Source of the DNA: Paenibacillus tepidiphilus
GTDB taxonomy: Bacteria > Bacillota > Bacilli > Paenibacillales > Paenibacillaceae
DNA length: 64,000 nt
NCBI RefSeq assembly: GCF_008635795.1
Contig: NZ_VWRQ01000001.1
Coordinates: 124,001-188,000, forward strand
Direction of reading: 5' to 3'
The notes under the pieces were generated by a model. That model ran no database searches, was not told where the DNA came from, and saw only the letters and a program-made list of their open reading frames with translations. Positions 8,785 through 18,059 of this stretch are shown here, piece after piece (position 1 is the stretch's first letter; each line of letters starts with the position of its first letter). A program made the translations under genes and the position numbers.

Positions 8785-8974
8785 ATGCCGAAGCGGCTAA
8801 GGCAGATGGCGGTGGCATTTCTGTTCAATTCCCGTGAAGAAGTGCTGTTTCTGCGCAAAAATTTCGAAAGCGCATTCCTTCCGGGCACAGTCAGCAGATT
8901 TACGTTCGCTCCATGCATTCGCTGGCAGGGGAGCCGGGCATCCAGTGGAGCATTCTATAAGATTGGGAGATGAT
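8785..8974 (+). pseudogene. Remnant of a Nudix hydrolase N-terminus
   Basis: The first 31 residues from ATG 8785 (MPKRLRQMAVAFLFNSREE, then VLFLRKNFESAFLPG) read like the opening strands of a Nudix hydrolase. After LPG the expected glycine-rich, Glu-rich Nudix box never appears in any frame before tagA begins at 8978. It is best seen as a decayed gene start. A GGAGG sits directly against the ATG, so translation from here would be poor. The rest of the 8562-8977 gap shows no other gene. Confidence 0.35.
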
Positions 8975-8977
8975 GAA

Positions 8978-9730
8978 ATGATGACAGATACAGTATCCAT
9001 ATTGGGTGTGCCCTTTTCCAAAATGAGTCTTGCACAAACGGTGCGGCACTTGGATGAACAGGTTCAGGACAGGCCTGCCGGCTTATACCATGTGATAACG
9101 GCCAATCCGGAGATTACGTTGGCCAGCCAGTCGGACGGACACCTGCGGGAAATTATCGGCACGGCGGATTTGATTGTTCCGGATGGCATCGGTATTGTGC
9201 TGGCGGCCAAACGCAGAGGAGAGCCGGTAGCAGAAAGAGTGACCGGTTATGATCTGCTGCTGCGCCTGCTGGAGAAGGGCAGTGAGCGGGGCTGGAGCTT
9301 TTATTTGTTGGGTACGGATGAAGAGACAAGCGTGCGGGCGGTAGAGAACATTAGCCGCGATTATCCGGGAATCCGGATTGCCGGCAGGCACCACGGCTAC
9401 TTCGGTGCGTCCGAAGAGCCGGGCATTCTCGCGGATATCCGCCGCAGCCGCCCGGATGTTCTCGTGCTGGCGATGGGCGCGCCGTATTCGGATAAATGGC
9501 TGTACAAGCATAAGCGGGAGCTGGAGGGAGTTAAGCTGGCTTTTGGCGTGGGCGGCAGTCTGGATGTCATCTCCGGCAAGGTGAAGCCTGCACCGGCGGT
9601 CTGGAAGAAGCTGAATCTGGAATGGGCGCACCGTCTGCTGTTCGCACCCGCCGCCAAAGGCCAGAAATCACGCTGGCGCCGACAGGCAGCCTTGCCGAAA
9701 TTTGCGTACCGGGCCATTCTCCGGAAGTGA
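8978..9730 (+). CDS. tagA: WecG/TagA/CpsF family glycosyltransferase
   Basis: The 250-aa protein matches N-acetylglucosaminyldiphosphoundecaprenol N-acetylmannosaminyltransferase, the second step of wall teichoic acid linkage-unit synthesis, acting on the inner membrane face. Visible family blocks are YHVITANPEIT, ADLIVPDGIGIV, ERVTGYDLL, FYLLGTDEE, LVLAMGAPYSDKW and FGVGGSLDVISG. I chose ATG 8978 (MMTDTVSILG), 8 bp after GGGAG; the reading frame is open further upstream but that part overlaps the Nudix remnant and is not conserved. The partner enzyme TagO is encoded at 51915. Confidence 0.88.
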   Translation: MMTDTVSILGVPFSKMSLAQTVRHLDEQVQDRPAGLYHVITANPEITLASQSDGHLREIIGTADLIVPDGIGIVLAAKRRGEPVAERVTGYDLLLRLLEKGSERGWSFYLLGTDEETSVRAVENISRDYPGIRIAGRHHGYFGASEEPGILADIRRSRPDVLVLAMGAPYSDKWLYKHKRELEGVKLAFGVGGSLDVISGKVKPAPAVWKKLNLEWAHRLLFAPAAKGQKSRWRRQAALPKFAYRAILRK

Positions 9731-9767
9731 GGACATGGCTATGGTAAACATGAGGAGGGTGGATGAA

Positions 9768-9983
9768 TTGGAGAAAACAGAGATTCTGCAGAGAGGTGTA
9801 AGCCGGATACAGGAGCTGCGTCGGGGGAAGCCGGTCTACGTACGGGTGGCGAATAGCGACGCGGGGGCCAAACGTTTCTATGAACCTATGGATTCGCGGA
9901 GCATACCTACTGCCGCACACAGGATTAGCGCAGCTATAATGAATACAGCCCCCGGCTTGAGTGCCGGGGGCTGTATTGAATGA
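9768..9983 (+). CDS. Small hypothetical protein downstream of tagA
   Basis: A TTG at 9768 lies 8 bp after a full AGGAGGG, and gives about 71 residues (LEKTEILQRGVSRIQELRRG...). The first half is helical and charged, with KPVYVRV following. The frame runs through the hairpin at 9942-9977, so the last third may not be meaningful. No family is recognised. The strong ribosome binding site is the main support. Confidence 0.35.
   Translation: MEKTEILQRGVSRIQELRRGKPVYVRVANSDAGAKRFYEPMDSRSIPTAAHRISAAIMNTAPGLSAGGCIE
9942..9977. terminator. Perfect GC-rich hairpin after tagA
   Basis: AATACAGCCCCCGGC and GCCGGGGGCTGTATT form a 15-bp perfect stem with a 6-nt loop. There is no T-run on either side, so it may be a transcript-end stabiliser or a weak terminator between tagA (+) and the SDR gene (-). 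Confidence 0.6.
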
Positions 9984-10172
9984 CCGGGCATTAGAGCGTG
10001 CTTGGCGGCAACTTGCATAATTACTTGCAGCGCCGGCGCAACAGGCTCCTGCTGCACTGGCGCAGTAAAGTTCCTGCCGGCACCGTCGCAGCGAAGTTCC
10101 CGGCCTGCATTGAATTTCTCGCTTGATACTCTCCCAGCAGATGTTCAGATCTATTACTCTAGCAAATCCGCA

Positions 10173-10925
10173 TTAAATCACATAAGGAGCCGGTTCCAGG
10201 CTTTCGGCCTTCAGGACTGCTTCCTCCAGCGTCATGCCTGTAAAGCTCTGCGCGGGAAGGAAACGGCCGTTCACGCCGTCATCCACAAAAGCGCCGACAG
10301 CAATGCCGGGAACGACGCTCTCCACCTGGTTCGGCGCATTCGGGCCGCCCAGATCGGTGCTGCACCAGCCCGGATCGGTTAGGCTGATGATAACGCCCGT
10401 GCCGTCCAGACGGGAGGCCAGGTCCTTGGTGAATTTATCGAGCGCCGCTTTGCTGGCCGCATAGCCGGCCTGCTCCGGCTCGTTTTTGATGCCGCTGGTG
10501 GTGTTGATGACCCGTCCAAAGCCGCGTTCCAGCATCTTCGGAATCAGACGGTTGCAAATGGTGACAGCCGAGATGAAGTTGATCCGGAAGCTCTGCTCGA
10601 AGTCCTCAACCGGCGTCTGCCAGTAATCGGTACGGTAGGCAATCTGCACGGCAGCATTATTAAACACGATATCGACGGCCGTTCCCCTGGCTTCGATTTC
10701 ATCCAGCATCGCCAGCACTTCTTCGTGGTTGCCTAACTCGGCCGAAACGCTGTAGGCGTCCACCCCGAGTGCCAGTACTTCCTGTTCAAGTTCTGCCGTA
10801 TGGGCGAGATTTCTGCTGTGCAGGATCAGGTTGCAGCCTTGCTTGGCCATAAAGAGCGCAGTCTGATAACCGACACCCCGGCTGGCGCCGGTAATCAGTG
10901 CCCATTGTCCCTGTACATTAACCAT
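10173..10925 (-). CDS. Short-chain dehydrogenase/reductase
   Basis: This 250-aa classical SDR has the cofactor motif TGASRGVG, the NNAA motif, a serine region NTTSG and the catalytic YxxxK in YAASK. It should use NAD(P)H on a carbonyl or alcohol substrate; the substrate is unknown. I chose the ATG giving MVNVQGQW, 11 bp after AAGGAG. A GTG four codons earlier overlaps that ribosome site and is unlikely. It is a single gene facing away from aroB, with about 260 bp between them. Confidence 0.85.
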   Translation of the reverse strand: MVNVQGQWALITGASRGVGYQTALFMAKQGCNLILHSRNLAHTAELEQEVLALGVDAYSVSAELGNHEEVLAMLDEIEARGTAVDIVFNNAAVQIAYRTDYWQTPVEDFEQSFRINFISAVTICNRLIPKMLERGFGRVINTTSGIKNEPEQAGYAASKAALDKFTKDLASRLDGTGVIISLTDPGWCSTDLGGPNAPNQVESVVPGIAVGAFVDDGVNGRFLPAQSFTGMTLEEAVLKAESLEPAPYVI

Positions 10926-11183
10926 AGATTTTAGCACTCCTTTTCAACTATATTATGGAAGAAATTTTATTCATTGCGGTGTTCCGGAAGCGTTTGCTTC
11001 CCCGCAAGTTTAGCATAAATGTCCGGCCCGTTTCACTATAGATTTTGCAGCTTGCTTGTTGGTGGTCTGCATTTCATTGCTTTCGCAATTCAACGCGGAA
11101 TAGCAATAAAGGATTCCTCTGCTCCGGCGGCGAATCTATCCAATAACCAAACTATTATTTAACGAAAAAAGGGGTTGCGGCGT

Positions 11184-12323
11184 ATGTCCCAAAGCTTTCA
11201 GGTTGCCTTGCAAAAAGTGGTCGATCATTCCTATGAGATCGAGATCGGCGAGCATCTCTTTCCCGCCTTGCTGAAGGATCTTCAGCAAGGGCTGGTCACG
11301 GGGGTAAGCAAATATGCAATCATTACGGACTCCAAGGTTGAACCGCTGTACGGCCAGCCCTTGCTCAAGCTGCTGCAGGAGCATGGCTTTCAGACCGAAT
11401 TGTTCGTATTCCCCGCCGGAGAGAAATTCAAGACCCGCGAGACCAAGGCGCAGCTGGAGGATCAGCTGCTGGAGCGCGCTTACGGGCGTGACTCCTGCAT
11501 CATTGCCGTCGGCGGGGGCGCGGTGACCGATTTGGCGGGATTCCTTGCCGGAACCTTCGGCCGCGGCATACCGAGCCTGAATGTGGCAACCACGCTGCTG
11601 GCTGCGGCCGATGCCTCCGTCGGCGGCAAGACCGGTGTGAATACTCCGGTCGCCACCAACCTGATCGGCGTGTTCCACCAGCCGCGCAAGGTGTATATTG
11701 ATCTGGCGGCCTGGCGCACATTGCCGGCCCGGGAGCTGCGCAGCGGGCTTGCCGAGACAATCAAGCATGCTTGTCTGGCTGATGCGGAATTTTTTGCTTA
11801 TCTGGAAGAGAACGTAGACAAGGTCATCTCACCTGACGGGGAGCTGGTGCTGGACCCGGCGGTTTGTGAGGAGATAGCCCTGAAGAACTGTGCGATTAAA
11901 TACCGGGTCGTGGAGCAGGATGAGCATGAAAGCAATCTTCGGCAGATTCTGAATCTTGGACACACGGCCGGCCGGGCGCTGGAAGCGGTCAGCGGCTACA
12001 CGCTGCTGCACGGGGAGGCGGTAGCTGTCGGGCTGGTGATACAGGCCAGACTGGCCGTGAAGCTGGGGTATTTGCAGGCTGCAGAAGCCTCACGGGTAGA
12101 AGCCTTACTGCGTAAAGCAGGTTTGCCTGTGGAAATCCCGGCCGCTATTACGAACCGGATGCTAATGGACAAAATGTACACAGATAAAAAGGTGCGCGGC
12201 GGACGCATACGCTTTGTTTTTCAGGAAGGAATCGGCGTAATGAAGGTGTTTGAAGGAGGCGCTTATTCCACTCCGGTCGATGAGGAGACGGTGATGGAGC
12301 TGCTGGAGGAGCTGCGCGGCTGA
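11184..12323 (+). CDS. aroB: 3-dehydroquinate synthase
   Basis: This 379-aa enzyme converts DAHP to 3-dehydroquinate, step two of the shikimate pathway. Visible family blocks are the NAD-binding GGGAVTDLAGF, TTLLAAADASVGGKTGVN, GLAETIKHA with a metal or substrate lysine, and LNLGHTAGRALE, HGEAV with metal-binding His. The start is ATG 11184 (MSQSFQVAL), 11 bp after AAAAGGGG; the TTG three codons earlier is too close to that site. It stands alone, not in the usual aroF/aroB/aroH cluster, and could be a paralogue. Confidence 0.9.
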   Translation: MSQSFQVALQKVVDHSYEIEIGEHLFPALLKDLQQGLVTGVSKYAIITDSKVEPLYGQPLLKLLQEHGFQTELFVFPAGEKFKTRETKAQLEDQLLERAYGRDSCIIAVGGGAVTDLAGFLAGTFGRGIPSLNVATTLLAAADASVGGKTGVNTPVATNLIGVFHQPRKVYIDLAAWRTLPARELRSGLAETIKHACLADAEFFAYLEENVDKVISPDGELVLDPAVCEEIALKNCAIKYRVVEQDEHESNLRQILNLGHTAGRALEAVSGYTLLHGEAVAVGLVIQARLAVKLGYLQAAEASRVEALLRKAGLPVEIPAAITNRMLMDKMYTDKKVRGGRIRFVFQEGIGVMKVFEGGAYSTPVDEETVMELLEELRG

Positions 12324-12443
12324 ATAAGCTGAACAAGTCCGTTAGTGCGTAAATAGTCGGCGAGTATTGAATCCCTACCGCTCATTCCGGGTAATGGTAG
12401 ATTAATGGGTACTGTTATCATAAGAAAAATGGAGGGATACCCT

Positions 12444-12788
12444 ATGGGCAATCCGCTGAAAGAATTTAAACAGAGCATCGACGGGCTGAAGGAATCGCTG
12501 GATGGTGTGAAGCAGTCGGCCAATCGGCTGAAGGAGCCGGTGGATGAGGTGAAGGCGGGCATACAAGCGACCAAGGAGGCGGCGCTGCACCGTACAGACG
12601 GTGTGAAATCCGAATTCAAGCGGATGAAGGCATCCCTGCAGGAGAGCAAAGCGGCCGTAGCCGAGGTCAAGGACACTGTTGCGGCCTCCGCTGAAGTGCT
12701 GCACACCCAAAGACGCTACCGCAAGCTGAAGCAGCCAAAGCGGCCGTCTCTGCTGAAGAGAGGGCGCATGGCCTTGATTGGAAGGTAA
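12444..12788 (+). CDS. Small helical (coiled-coil) protein of unknown function
   Basis: The 114-aa product (MGNPLKEFKQSIDGLKESL...) is rich in Lys, Glu and Ala with heptad-like spacing through most of its length. It ends in a very basic tail (RRYRKLKQPKRPSLLKRG). GGAGGGAT precedes ATG 12444. There is no membrane segment or known motif. The pattern suggests a cytoplasmic coiled coil or an apolipophorin/YtxH-like helical protein. A terminator follows at 12804. Confidence 0.6.
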   Translation: MGNPLKEFKQSIDGLKESLDGVKQSANRLKEPVDEVKAGIQATKEAALHRTDGVKSEFKRMKASLQESKAAVAEVKDTVAASAEVLHTQRRYRKLKQPKRPSLLKRGRMALIGR

Positions 12789-12803
12789 GCGGATATATAA
12801 GAG

Positions 12804-12842
12804 AAACGGAGCTCCCAGCTTAATGGGCGGCTCCGTTTTCTT
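12804..12842 (+). terminator. Rho-independent terminator
   Basis: AAACGGAG pairs with CTCCGTTT around an inner CCCA/TGGG stem, followed by TCTTTAT. It ends the small helical protein gene. Confidence 0.75.
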
Positions 12843-12902
12843 TATAACATAGCTGAAAGTATACATTGGGGTTCCGGTGGGGAATGGAGCGTGCGCTGAG
12901 TG

Positions 12903-14750
12903 CTAGTTCGGAATATCCGAACCGGTGTCCATACTCTCTTCTCCAGATAAACCATCGTCCGGCAGCTGCACATTCAGGCTCTCTATAGATTGGACGACAA
13001 ATACAGGCATGAGCTGGGAGCCCAAATCCGTATCGGCTATTTCATAGCCGGTCCGGAATTGTCCGGTGATAAGAGCCTGACCAACGGTATACTCGAAATC
13101 ACCCTGCAGCAGTACATACCGCCCGCCGGAGCCGGCCACGGCTCTGCCGGCATTGTCGTAATAAATCTCGCCGCTGAACGAGACCGTCTCAAACGGATGC
13201 TGCTCCAGCTCTCCGGCGGAGATGACCGGAACGACCGGTGTCTCCTGGAGCACCTCAGAGAATTGATAGACCCCGGCGCTTTCGCGGTAGATAGCCGTCC
13301 GGCCGCTGCTGCCGTCGCCGAGCTCTGCGTTGAGCACCCGGATGGAGTGGTCATCGGAAGCAAATTCGTAGCTGTCCCCGGAGAAGCTGAGCAGCGGAAA
13401 AATACCTGTGCCCGAGACGGTATATCCCGCGAAAGAGGTGCGTCCTTCTTCGCCTCCGCTCTCCGCTACCACAACCGGCAGCCCGGAAGCATCCGACAGC
13501 TCCCTATCGAAGGCAAGCTCCTCAAGCGGCCCAAGCTCCAGGACAACTTCTCCGCTCCGGGTGGAGACCACGCCGTCCGGGTTCAGCTCGGCATAATACA
13601 GCTTGCCCGCGCTGTCCACACCGGCTACCGCCATCTGCAGGCCGTTCAGTCCTGCGGCGGCAGCCACATGGGTATACATGCCTTCCTGCTCGCCGCCCGG
13701 CAGCAGACGGACCGGCTCCGCCAGATTCCAGGCCAACTGCGCAGCCTTGACCTGTTCAGCCGTGTCTGTAAGCGCGGAGAGGTCGCGGTACAGCTGAATG
13801 GCTGCGGCATAATCGCCGCTGCGGACGAGGCGCCCGGCGCTCTTGACCAGTTGGGTGGTCCTGCTGTCGATCAGCTTCAGCACCTCCGATGTACTAAAAC
13901 CGGCCTTGGAGGCATAAGTCCGGTAAGCTGCAGCGTGTCCGGCGAAGGCGGCTGCCTGTTCGCCCTCCAGATCCTTCTCCAGCATGAGCTGCGCACTGGC
14001 CTCGGCCTGTTCCTGCAGCCACGGTGCCGTATAGCTGTGGTCGCTGTACGCCTGCTGCATGGACAGCGCACTGTCCAGCATCGGCCCGAAGCTGCCGGCG
14101 CCTGCAAAGGCCCGCAGCCTGGCTTTGTCATACGCTGCGAACTGCTTCGCCAGCCCGTCCGCTTTAGCGTCCTCACCGCCGTAGTAGTCGGCCGGGATCT
14201 GCAGCAAATTCCATTTGTAGCTGTCGTCCCCGTTCTCGCCGGCTGCAGCCGTCTTTCCGGTCTCCAGCCCTGCCCCGAACTGCAGCCGGAACTGCTTGAA
14301 GCCTGCCGTGATCTGCCCGGAGATCCCGGTTTCCGCCGAAAGCTGCCGGTAATAGGCTTCATAAGGCCCGCCGGTAACCATATACTTCGCCTTCAGGTTA
14401 ACCAGTGAGGCGTAGCTCTCCATGAATCCGGCAAAATTACCGGCAATCAGCTGGTCGGATACGGTCAAGGACAGCGTGGCGAGTCCGTTACGGATTGCCG
14501 TAATCGGATCGAGCTCCTGCAGCCGGGAGGAAATTTCTTCTTCATGGTACCGGATCGCCGGGTTCTCCGCCGCCCGGCGGTACAGATCTTCCGCCGCAAT
14601 CAGATCCCCGGCAGCGTACAGCCGGTCCGCCTCGTTCACGTCGCGGATTTTGTCCCCGATCAGCAGGCCCTTCCGCGCAAGCCCCGCCAGCATCAAGATA
14701 CACAAAATAATCATAATATTCCGCAGGGATATCACTTGCTTGAACGTCAT
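12903..14750 (-). CDS. Membrane-anchored extracytoplasmic protein with TPR-like start
   Basis: The 615-aa protein has one N-terminal membrane segment (ISLRNIMIILCILMLAGLA), no lipobox, then a helix-turn-helix stretch EADRLYAAGDLIAAEDLYRR that looks like one TPR unit. The middle (residues 50-330) is Ala-rich and helical; the last 270 residues are Gly/Ser and beta-rich, ending in an acidic tail. It is probably anchored in the membrane and faces outward. It is the last gene of a three-gene - strand set that diverges from the vWA/tubulin-like operon, so it may be an envelope part of that system. No named family is recognised. Confidence 0.65.
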   Translation of the reverse strand: MTFKQVISLRNIMIILCILMLAGLARKGLLIGDKIRDVNEADRLYAAGDLIAAEDLYRRAAENPAIRYHEEEISSRLQELDPITAIRNGLATLSLTVSDQLIAGNFAGFMESYASLVNLKAKYMVTGGPYEAYYRQLSAETGISGQITAGFKQFRLQFGAGLETGKTAAAGENGDDSYKWNLLQIPADYYGGEDAKADGLAKQFAAYDKARLRAFAGAGSFGPMLDSALSMQQAYSDHSYTAPWLQEQAEASAQLMLEKDLEGEQAAAFAGHAAAYRTYASKAGFSTSEVLKLIDSRTTQLVKSAGRLVRSGDYAAAIQLYRDLSALTDTAEQVKAAQLAWNLAEPVRLLPGGEQEGMYTHVAAAAGLNGLQMAVAGVDSAGKLYYAELNPDGVVSTRSGEVVLELGPLEELAFDRELSDASGLPVVVAESGGEEGRTSFAGYTVSGTGIFPLLSFSGDSYEFASDDHSIRVLNAELGDGSSGRTAIYRESAGVYQFSEVLQETPVVPVISAGELEQHPFETVSFSGEIYYDNAGRAVAGSGGRYVLLQGDFEYTVGQALITGQFRTGYEIADTDLGSQLMPVFVVQSIESLNVQLPDDGLSGEESMDTGSDIPN

Positions 14751-14819
14751 ATATTAGTAGCCCCTTTTTAAATCTAAAATTTCATAAGCTTCGGGGCGAA
14801 CCCGGTTGTTACAAAACCT

Positions 14820-14872
14820 TATATCTCTCGCAGAAACGGCCCCCTTCCAACCGGGACGGCAGCCGTTTCTTC
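14820..14872. terminator. Hairpin between two - strand genes of the locus
   Basis: AGAAACGGC and GCCGTTTCT form a stem over a C/G-rich loop in the 168-bp gap between 14750 and 14919. It may reduce read-through from the zinc-ribbon gene into the anchored-protein gene. Confidence 0.45.
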
Positions 14873-14918
14873 TTGTTAAGCGTAAATATTCACCGGTATC
14901 CCGGGCCTGCCGCGGCGG

Positions 14919-15860
14919 CTAAACCTCGGGGTCCCAGCGGTATTTGGCTTCCCGGACTTCCGCCACCTTGTGGTCAAGGCCGTTCCAAGGCTCGTAGGGG
15001 CTGCTCTCGATAAGTCTTGACAGGCGCAGAAAGCGGTCCTTTGGCAGGTCCTGTATGTACCCTCCGATCATGCTCGAATAAAGCAGCGCATAGCGTTTCA
15101 TCCGTACAGCTGCTCCGGCGACGCCAGTCATAATGGCCTGCCCTTTGGGCATTTCGAGAATTTGCGCTTCGTAAGCTTTAACATAGCGCAGGGTGCGGTC
15201 CTTGATGAGCTCAGGGCGAACCCGTGCCACTTCGCCGATATACTCGGCAAGCAGCGGCTCGAAATCCTTGAGCAGCAGCTGCTCCAGCTCCAGAGGCATA
15301 TCCTTGCGGATCTGGAAGCCGTGCAGGAGAGCCACCCGCTGGCGGGAGACGCGGTCACCGCGCAGCAGTACGGCAACCTCGCGCAGCTTCTCATAGGCCA
15401 GCACATCGTTCTCGCGGAGCACGGAGACGGCCTCCTTGCGGTTGATTTCCAGGCCGTCCCGGACAGCGCCGATGTTCCGGGCGAACAGGCGGTCAAGCGC
15501 ATACAGATTTTCATTCTGCCGGACTTTCCGCTGTGTGTAGTAGAGTATGCTTGCCAGCACAATGCCACCGGCGGCAGAGAGCGCCATCTGCTGCAGGCTT
15601 TCGCCGAAGTAGGCGGCAGCCAGTGTCAAGAGAATCACTAGCAATAGCCGGGTCTGCATGCTGCGGCGTGCATTTGCTGCGGCATGCCGCTCCACGGTAA
15701 CAAGGGAGGCGCGGCCGCACTGGCCGCAGCGTTCTCCGTCAAGAGCGGTGAAGCGGCCGCAGCGGCGGCACACCCGCAGCTTGTCGAAGGCATAACGCGG
15801 CGCTTTGAACGGCCGCAGGGTTACGGGCTTCTTCGAATGTACAGCTTTCTTATCGGCCAT
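14919..15860 (-). CDS. Zinc-ribbon membrane protein of unknown function
   Basis: The 313-aa protein opens with a basic stretch, then a zinc ribbon CRRCGRF...CGQCG near residues 31-50. Two adjacent membrane segments follow (LLLVILLTLAAAYFG and GGIVLASILYYTQ), then about 190 residues of Leu/Arg-rich helices. Both ends should be cytoplasmic. Its start overlaps the end of the small membrane protein gene by 11 bp, indicating one transcript. A similar pairing of zinc ribbon and membrane parts recurs in the GTPase of this locus. No specific family is recognised. Confidence 0.65.
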   Translation of the reverse strand: MADKKAVHSKKPVTLRPFKAPRYAFDKLRVCRRCGRFTALDGERCGQCGRASLVTVERHAAANARRSMQTRLLLVILLTLAAAYFGESLQQMALSAAGGIVLASILYYTQRKVRQNENLYALDRLFARNIGAVRDGLEINRKEAVSVLRENDVLAYEKLREVAVLLRGDRVSRQRVALLHGFQIRKDMPLELEQLLLKDFEPLLAEYIGEVARVRPELIKDRTLRYVKAYEAQILEMPKGQAIMTGVAGAAVRMKRYALLYSSMIGGYIQDLPKDRFLRLSRLIESSPYEPWNGLDHKVAEVREAKYRWDPEV

Positions 15861-16005
15861 GAGCGGAATCTCCTCCGTTCAAGGTCGCCAGCAGTCTTTC
15901 GTCGATCTCATCCGGGGTCAGCGGTTTGCGCTGGCGCAGGGCATAGCGCACAATCTGAATGACGGCATAGAGAAACGTTATTCCGAGAATGACGTATGAA
16001 ATCAT
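15850..16005 (-). CDS. Small single-pass membrane protein
   Basis: This 51-aa product (MISYVILGITFLYAVIQIV...) has one N-terminal membrane helix and a basic then acidic tail with LTPDEIDERLL. I chose the ATG at 16005, 8 bp after AAAGGAAG; ten further upstream codons lack their own site. It is the first gene of the - strand arm and overlaps the zinc-ribbon gene. It may be a small scaffold or subunit of the same membrane complex. Confidence 0.55.
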   Translation of the reverse strand: MISYVILGITFLYAVIQIVRYALRQRKPLTPDEIDERLLATLNGGDSAHGR

Positions 16006-16102
16006 GGAACTCTTCCTTTCTCGCTTGGGAAGCATGGGCTGTGAGGATGCCCCGAAGACAGGGCTTTCGCCGCATCCTGGTCCGGGTTCCTGCGTCCCAA
16101 AG

Positions 16103-16131
16103 TTGAAGTTTACAAGGTTTAATTATATCAT
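16103..16131 (+). promoter_or_regulatory. Possible promoter of the vWA/tubulin-like operon
   Basis: TTGAAG and TATCAT are 17 bp apart in the AT-rich part of the divergent gap 16006-16216. It is about 85 bp before the first + strand gene. The match is moderate and unverified. Confidence 0.35.
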
Positions 16132-16216
16132 AATGGCATGCTATTGACAGAATTTAGCTAACCCTGGCGGCCAATCGGGCAGTCTGCCGAAATCAACGTA
16201 AAGAGGAGCCATCTTT

Positions 16217-18037
16217 ATGCTTCGTACACAACTGAACAACCTACCATTCCGAAAGATGCTGCAGCGCATTGTACCGCTGCTGCTGGCCGTCGCTCTCCTG
16301 ATCGGGCCATTCGCAGCCCGCACAGCCTTGGCTGCTTCTGCGGCACCCGCCCGCATCGACGCAGTGCTGCTGCTTGATGTCAGCAAATCCATGAACACCA
16401 GCGACAAGAACAATCTCGCCGGTGAAGCGATGAAGATGTTTATAGATATGCTCTCGACGCAAGGCGACAAAGTCGGCGTCGTGGCCTATACTGACAAGGT
16501 GCAGCGCGAGAAAGCGCTGCTTGAGATCAACTCCGCCGCCGACAAGGAGGACCTGAAGGATTTCATCGACGGTCTGGACCGCGGCGCCTATACGGATATC
16601 GCCGTCGGGATGGAGGAGGCCGTGAAGGTGCTGGAGAACGGCAGCGATCCTTCCCACGAGCCGATGATCGTCATGCTGGCGGACGGCAACAACGATCTGG
16701 ATGAATCCAGCGGCCGGACGCAGAGCGAATCCGACCAGGAGCTGAAGGCGGCGGTAGAAGCGGCCAAGCAGAAGGGCTACCCTGTATACACTATAGGCCT
16801 CAATGCTGACGGTAAGCTGAACAAGCAGATTTTGGCCGATTTGTCGTCACAGACGGGCGGCAAAGCGTTCGTTACCGATTCCGCCGATGATCTGCCGCAG
16901 ATTCTCAGCGAGATTTTTGCCAGCCATCTGAAGCTGAAGGTTGTACCGGTACAGTCGATCACGGCCAACGGCAGCTTCCAGGATGTAACGGTCAATGTGC
17001 CCAACAGCAGTGTGCTGGAAGCGAACATTTCGATTATGTCCGCGCAGCCTGTCACCGTGAAGCTGAGTGATCCTGCGGGCAAAGAGGTCGCCATTCCGTC
17101 AGATGAAGTGTTGCTGTCAAAGTCCAGCACTTACAGCCTGATCAAGCTGCTGTCACCGGAGCAGGGAGACTGGAAGCTGCAGGTGAAGGGCGTCAGCAAG
17201 GACAAGATTGATATTAATCTGGTATTCAACTATGACCTGGAATTGAAGATAGACACGCCTGCCTCAGCCGCGTATAAGAAGGGCGACACCGTAGATGTCC
17301 TCTCCCATCTCTATGCCAGCGGCACTCAGGTAACGCTCAGCGATTTGTATCAAGATATGAATGCGGTGCTGCTGGTGACTGACGTAGACGCCGGCACGAC
17401 CGAGGAGATTCCGCTGGACAACTCTGGAGCCGAGTTCAAGGGCAGCTTTGAAATCAAGGAGAGCCATGATTACGAGCTGAAGGTCCGTGCGGAAGAGAGC
17501 AGCTTTTACCGCGAAAGCGATATTGTGAAGATCAGTGCCAAGACGGGAGCTGCACCAACGGCCGGCACCGGAGGCTCAGCGCCAAGTCAAGAGCCGCTGC
17601 AGGACGAAGGTAAATCTTCCGGTCTCTTGTACTACATCATCGGCGGCATCATTCTGCTTGTTGCCGCTGGGGTAGCCCTGTGGCTGCTGCGCAAGAAATC
17701 TACCCGTGGTTTCGTAGGCCAGATAGTCGTGGAAGTGCTTGACGGCAACACAGGGGAGAAGACATATCCGCAGTACAAACGCCTCTCCGGCTTCCGCGGA
17801 AAGTTTACGCTGCACCAGCTGCTGCAGCTGGCGCCTGAACTGAAGGAGACCGAGAAGCTGGTCTTTACCCCGGGCAAAGGCGACAGACTGCTCCTGAAGG
17901 GCGGCGAAGGGCTTGCCGTAGAACGCTCGGGCCGGGCGGCTGACGTATCAAGAGGTCTTGAGCTGAAGAGCGGAGACCGGATCACAGTAACACTGCAAGC
18001 CGTAGACAAGTCTATTATGCTGGAATATCTGATATAA
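16217..18037 (+). CDS. Secreted-facing vWA-domain membrane protein
   Basis: The 606-aa protein has a signal sequence ending near ALAAS (residue 40), then a von Willebrand factor A domain with an intact MIDAS: D54-x-S56-x-S58 (DVSKS), a threonine in YTDKV and an Asp in MLADG. Two beta-rich domains follow, then one membrane helix near residues 470-492 and a cytoplasmic beta-rich domain of about 110 residues. The vWA domain should therefore lie outside the cell and bind a partner through a divalent metal. The last domain could be FHA-like or ubiquitin-like by its strand pattern, but I cannot assign it. It is the first gene before the tubulin-like gene (22 bp gap), so it is a likely membrane partner of that protein. 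Confidence 0.8.
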   Translation: MLRTQLNNLPFRKMLQRIVPLLLAVALLIGPFAARTALAASAAPARIDAVLLLDVSKSMNTSDKNNLAGEAMKMFIDMLSTQGDKVGVVAYTDKVQREKALLEINSAADKEDLKDFIDGLDRGAYTDIAVGMEEAVKVLENGSDPSHEPMIVMLADGNNDLDESSGRTQSESDQELKAAVEAAKQKGYPVYTIGLNADGKLNKQILADLSSQTGGKAFVTDSADDLPQILSEIFASHLKLKVVPVQSITANGSFQDVTVNVPNSSVLEANISIMSAQPVTVKLSDPAGKEVAIPSDEVLLSKSSTYSLIKLLSPEQGDWKLQVKGVSKDKIDINLVFNYDLELKIDTPASAAYKKGDTVDVLSHLYASGTQVTLSDLYQDMNAVLLVTDVDAGTTEEIPLDNSGAEFKGSFEIKESHDYELKVRAEESSFYRESDIVKISAKTGAAPTAGTGGSAPSQEPLQDEGKSSGLLYYIIGGIILLVAAGVALWLLRKKSTRGFVGQIVVEVLDGNTGEKTYPQYKRLSGFRGKFTLHQLLQLAPELKETEKLVFTPGKGDRLLLKGGEGLAVERSGRAADVSRGLELKSGDRITVTLQAVDKSIMLEYLI

Positions 18038-18059
18038 CGAACGCTTAGGGGGAGAACCT

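Noticed and set aside
12990..14408. 472-codon + strand frame opposite the anchored-protein gene
   Set aside because: No start site and a biased composition. The - strand frame has a membrane anchor and operon context.
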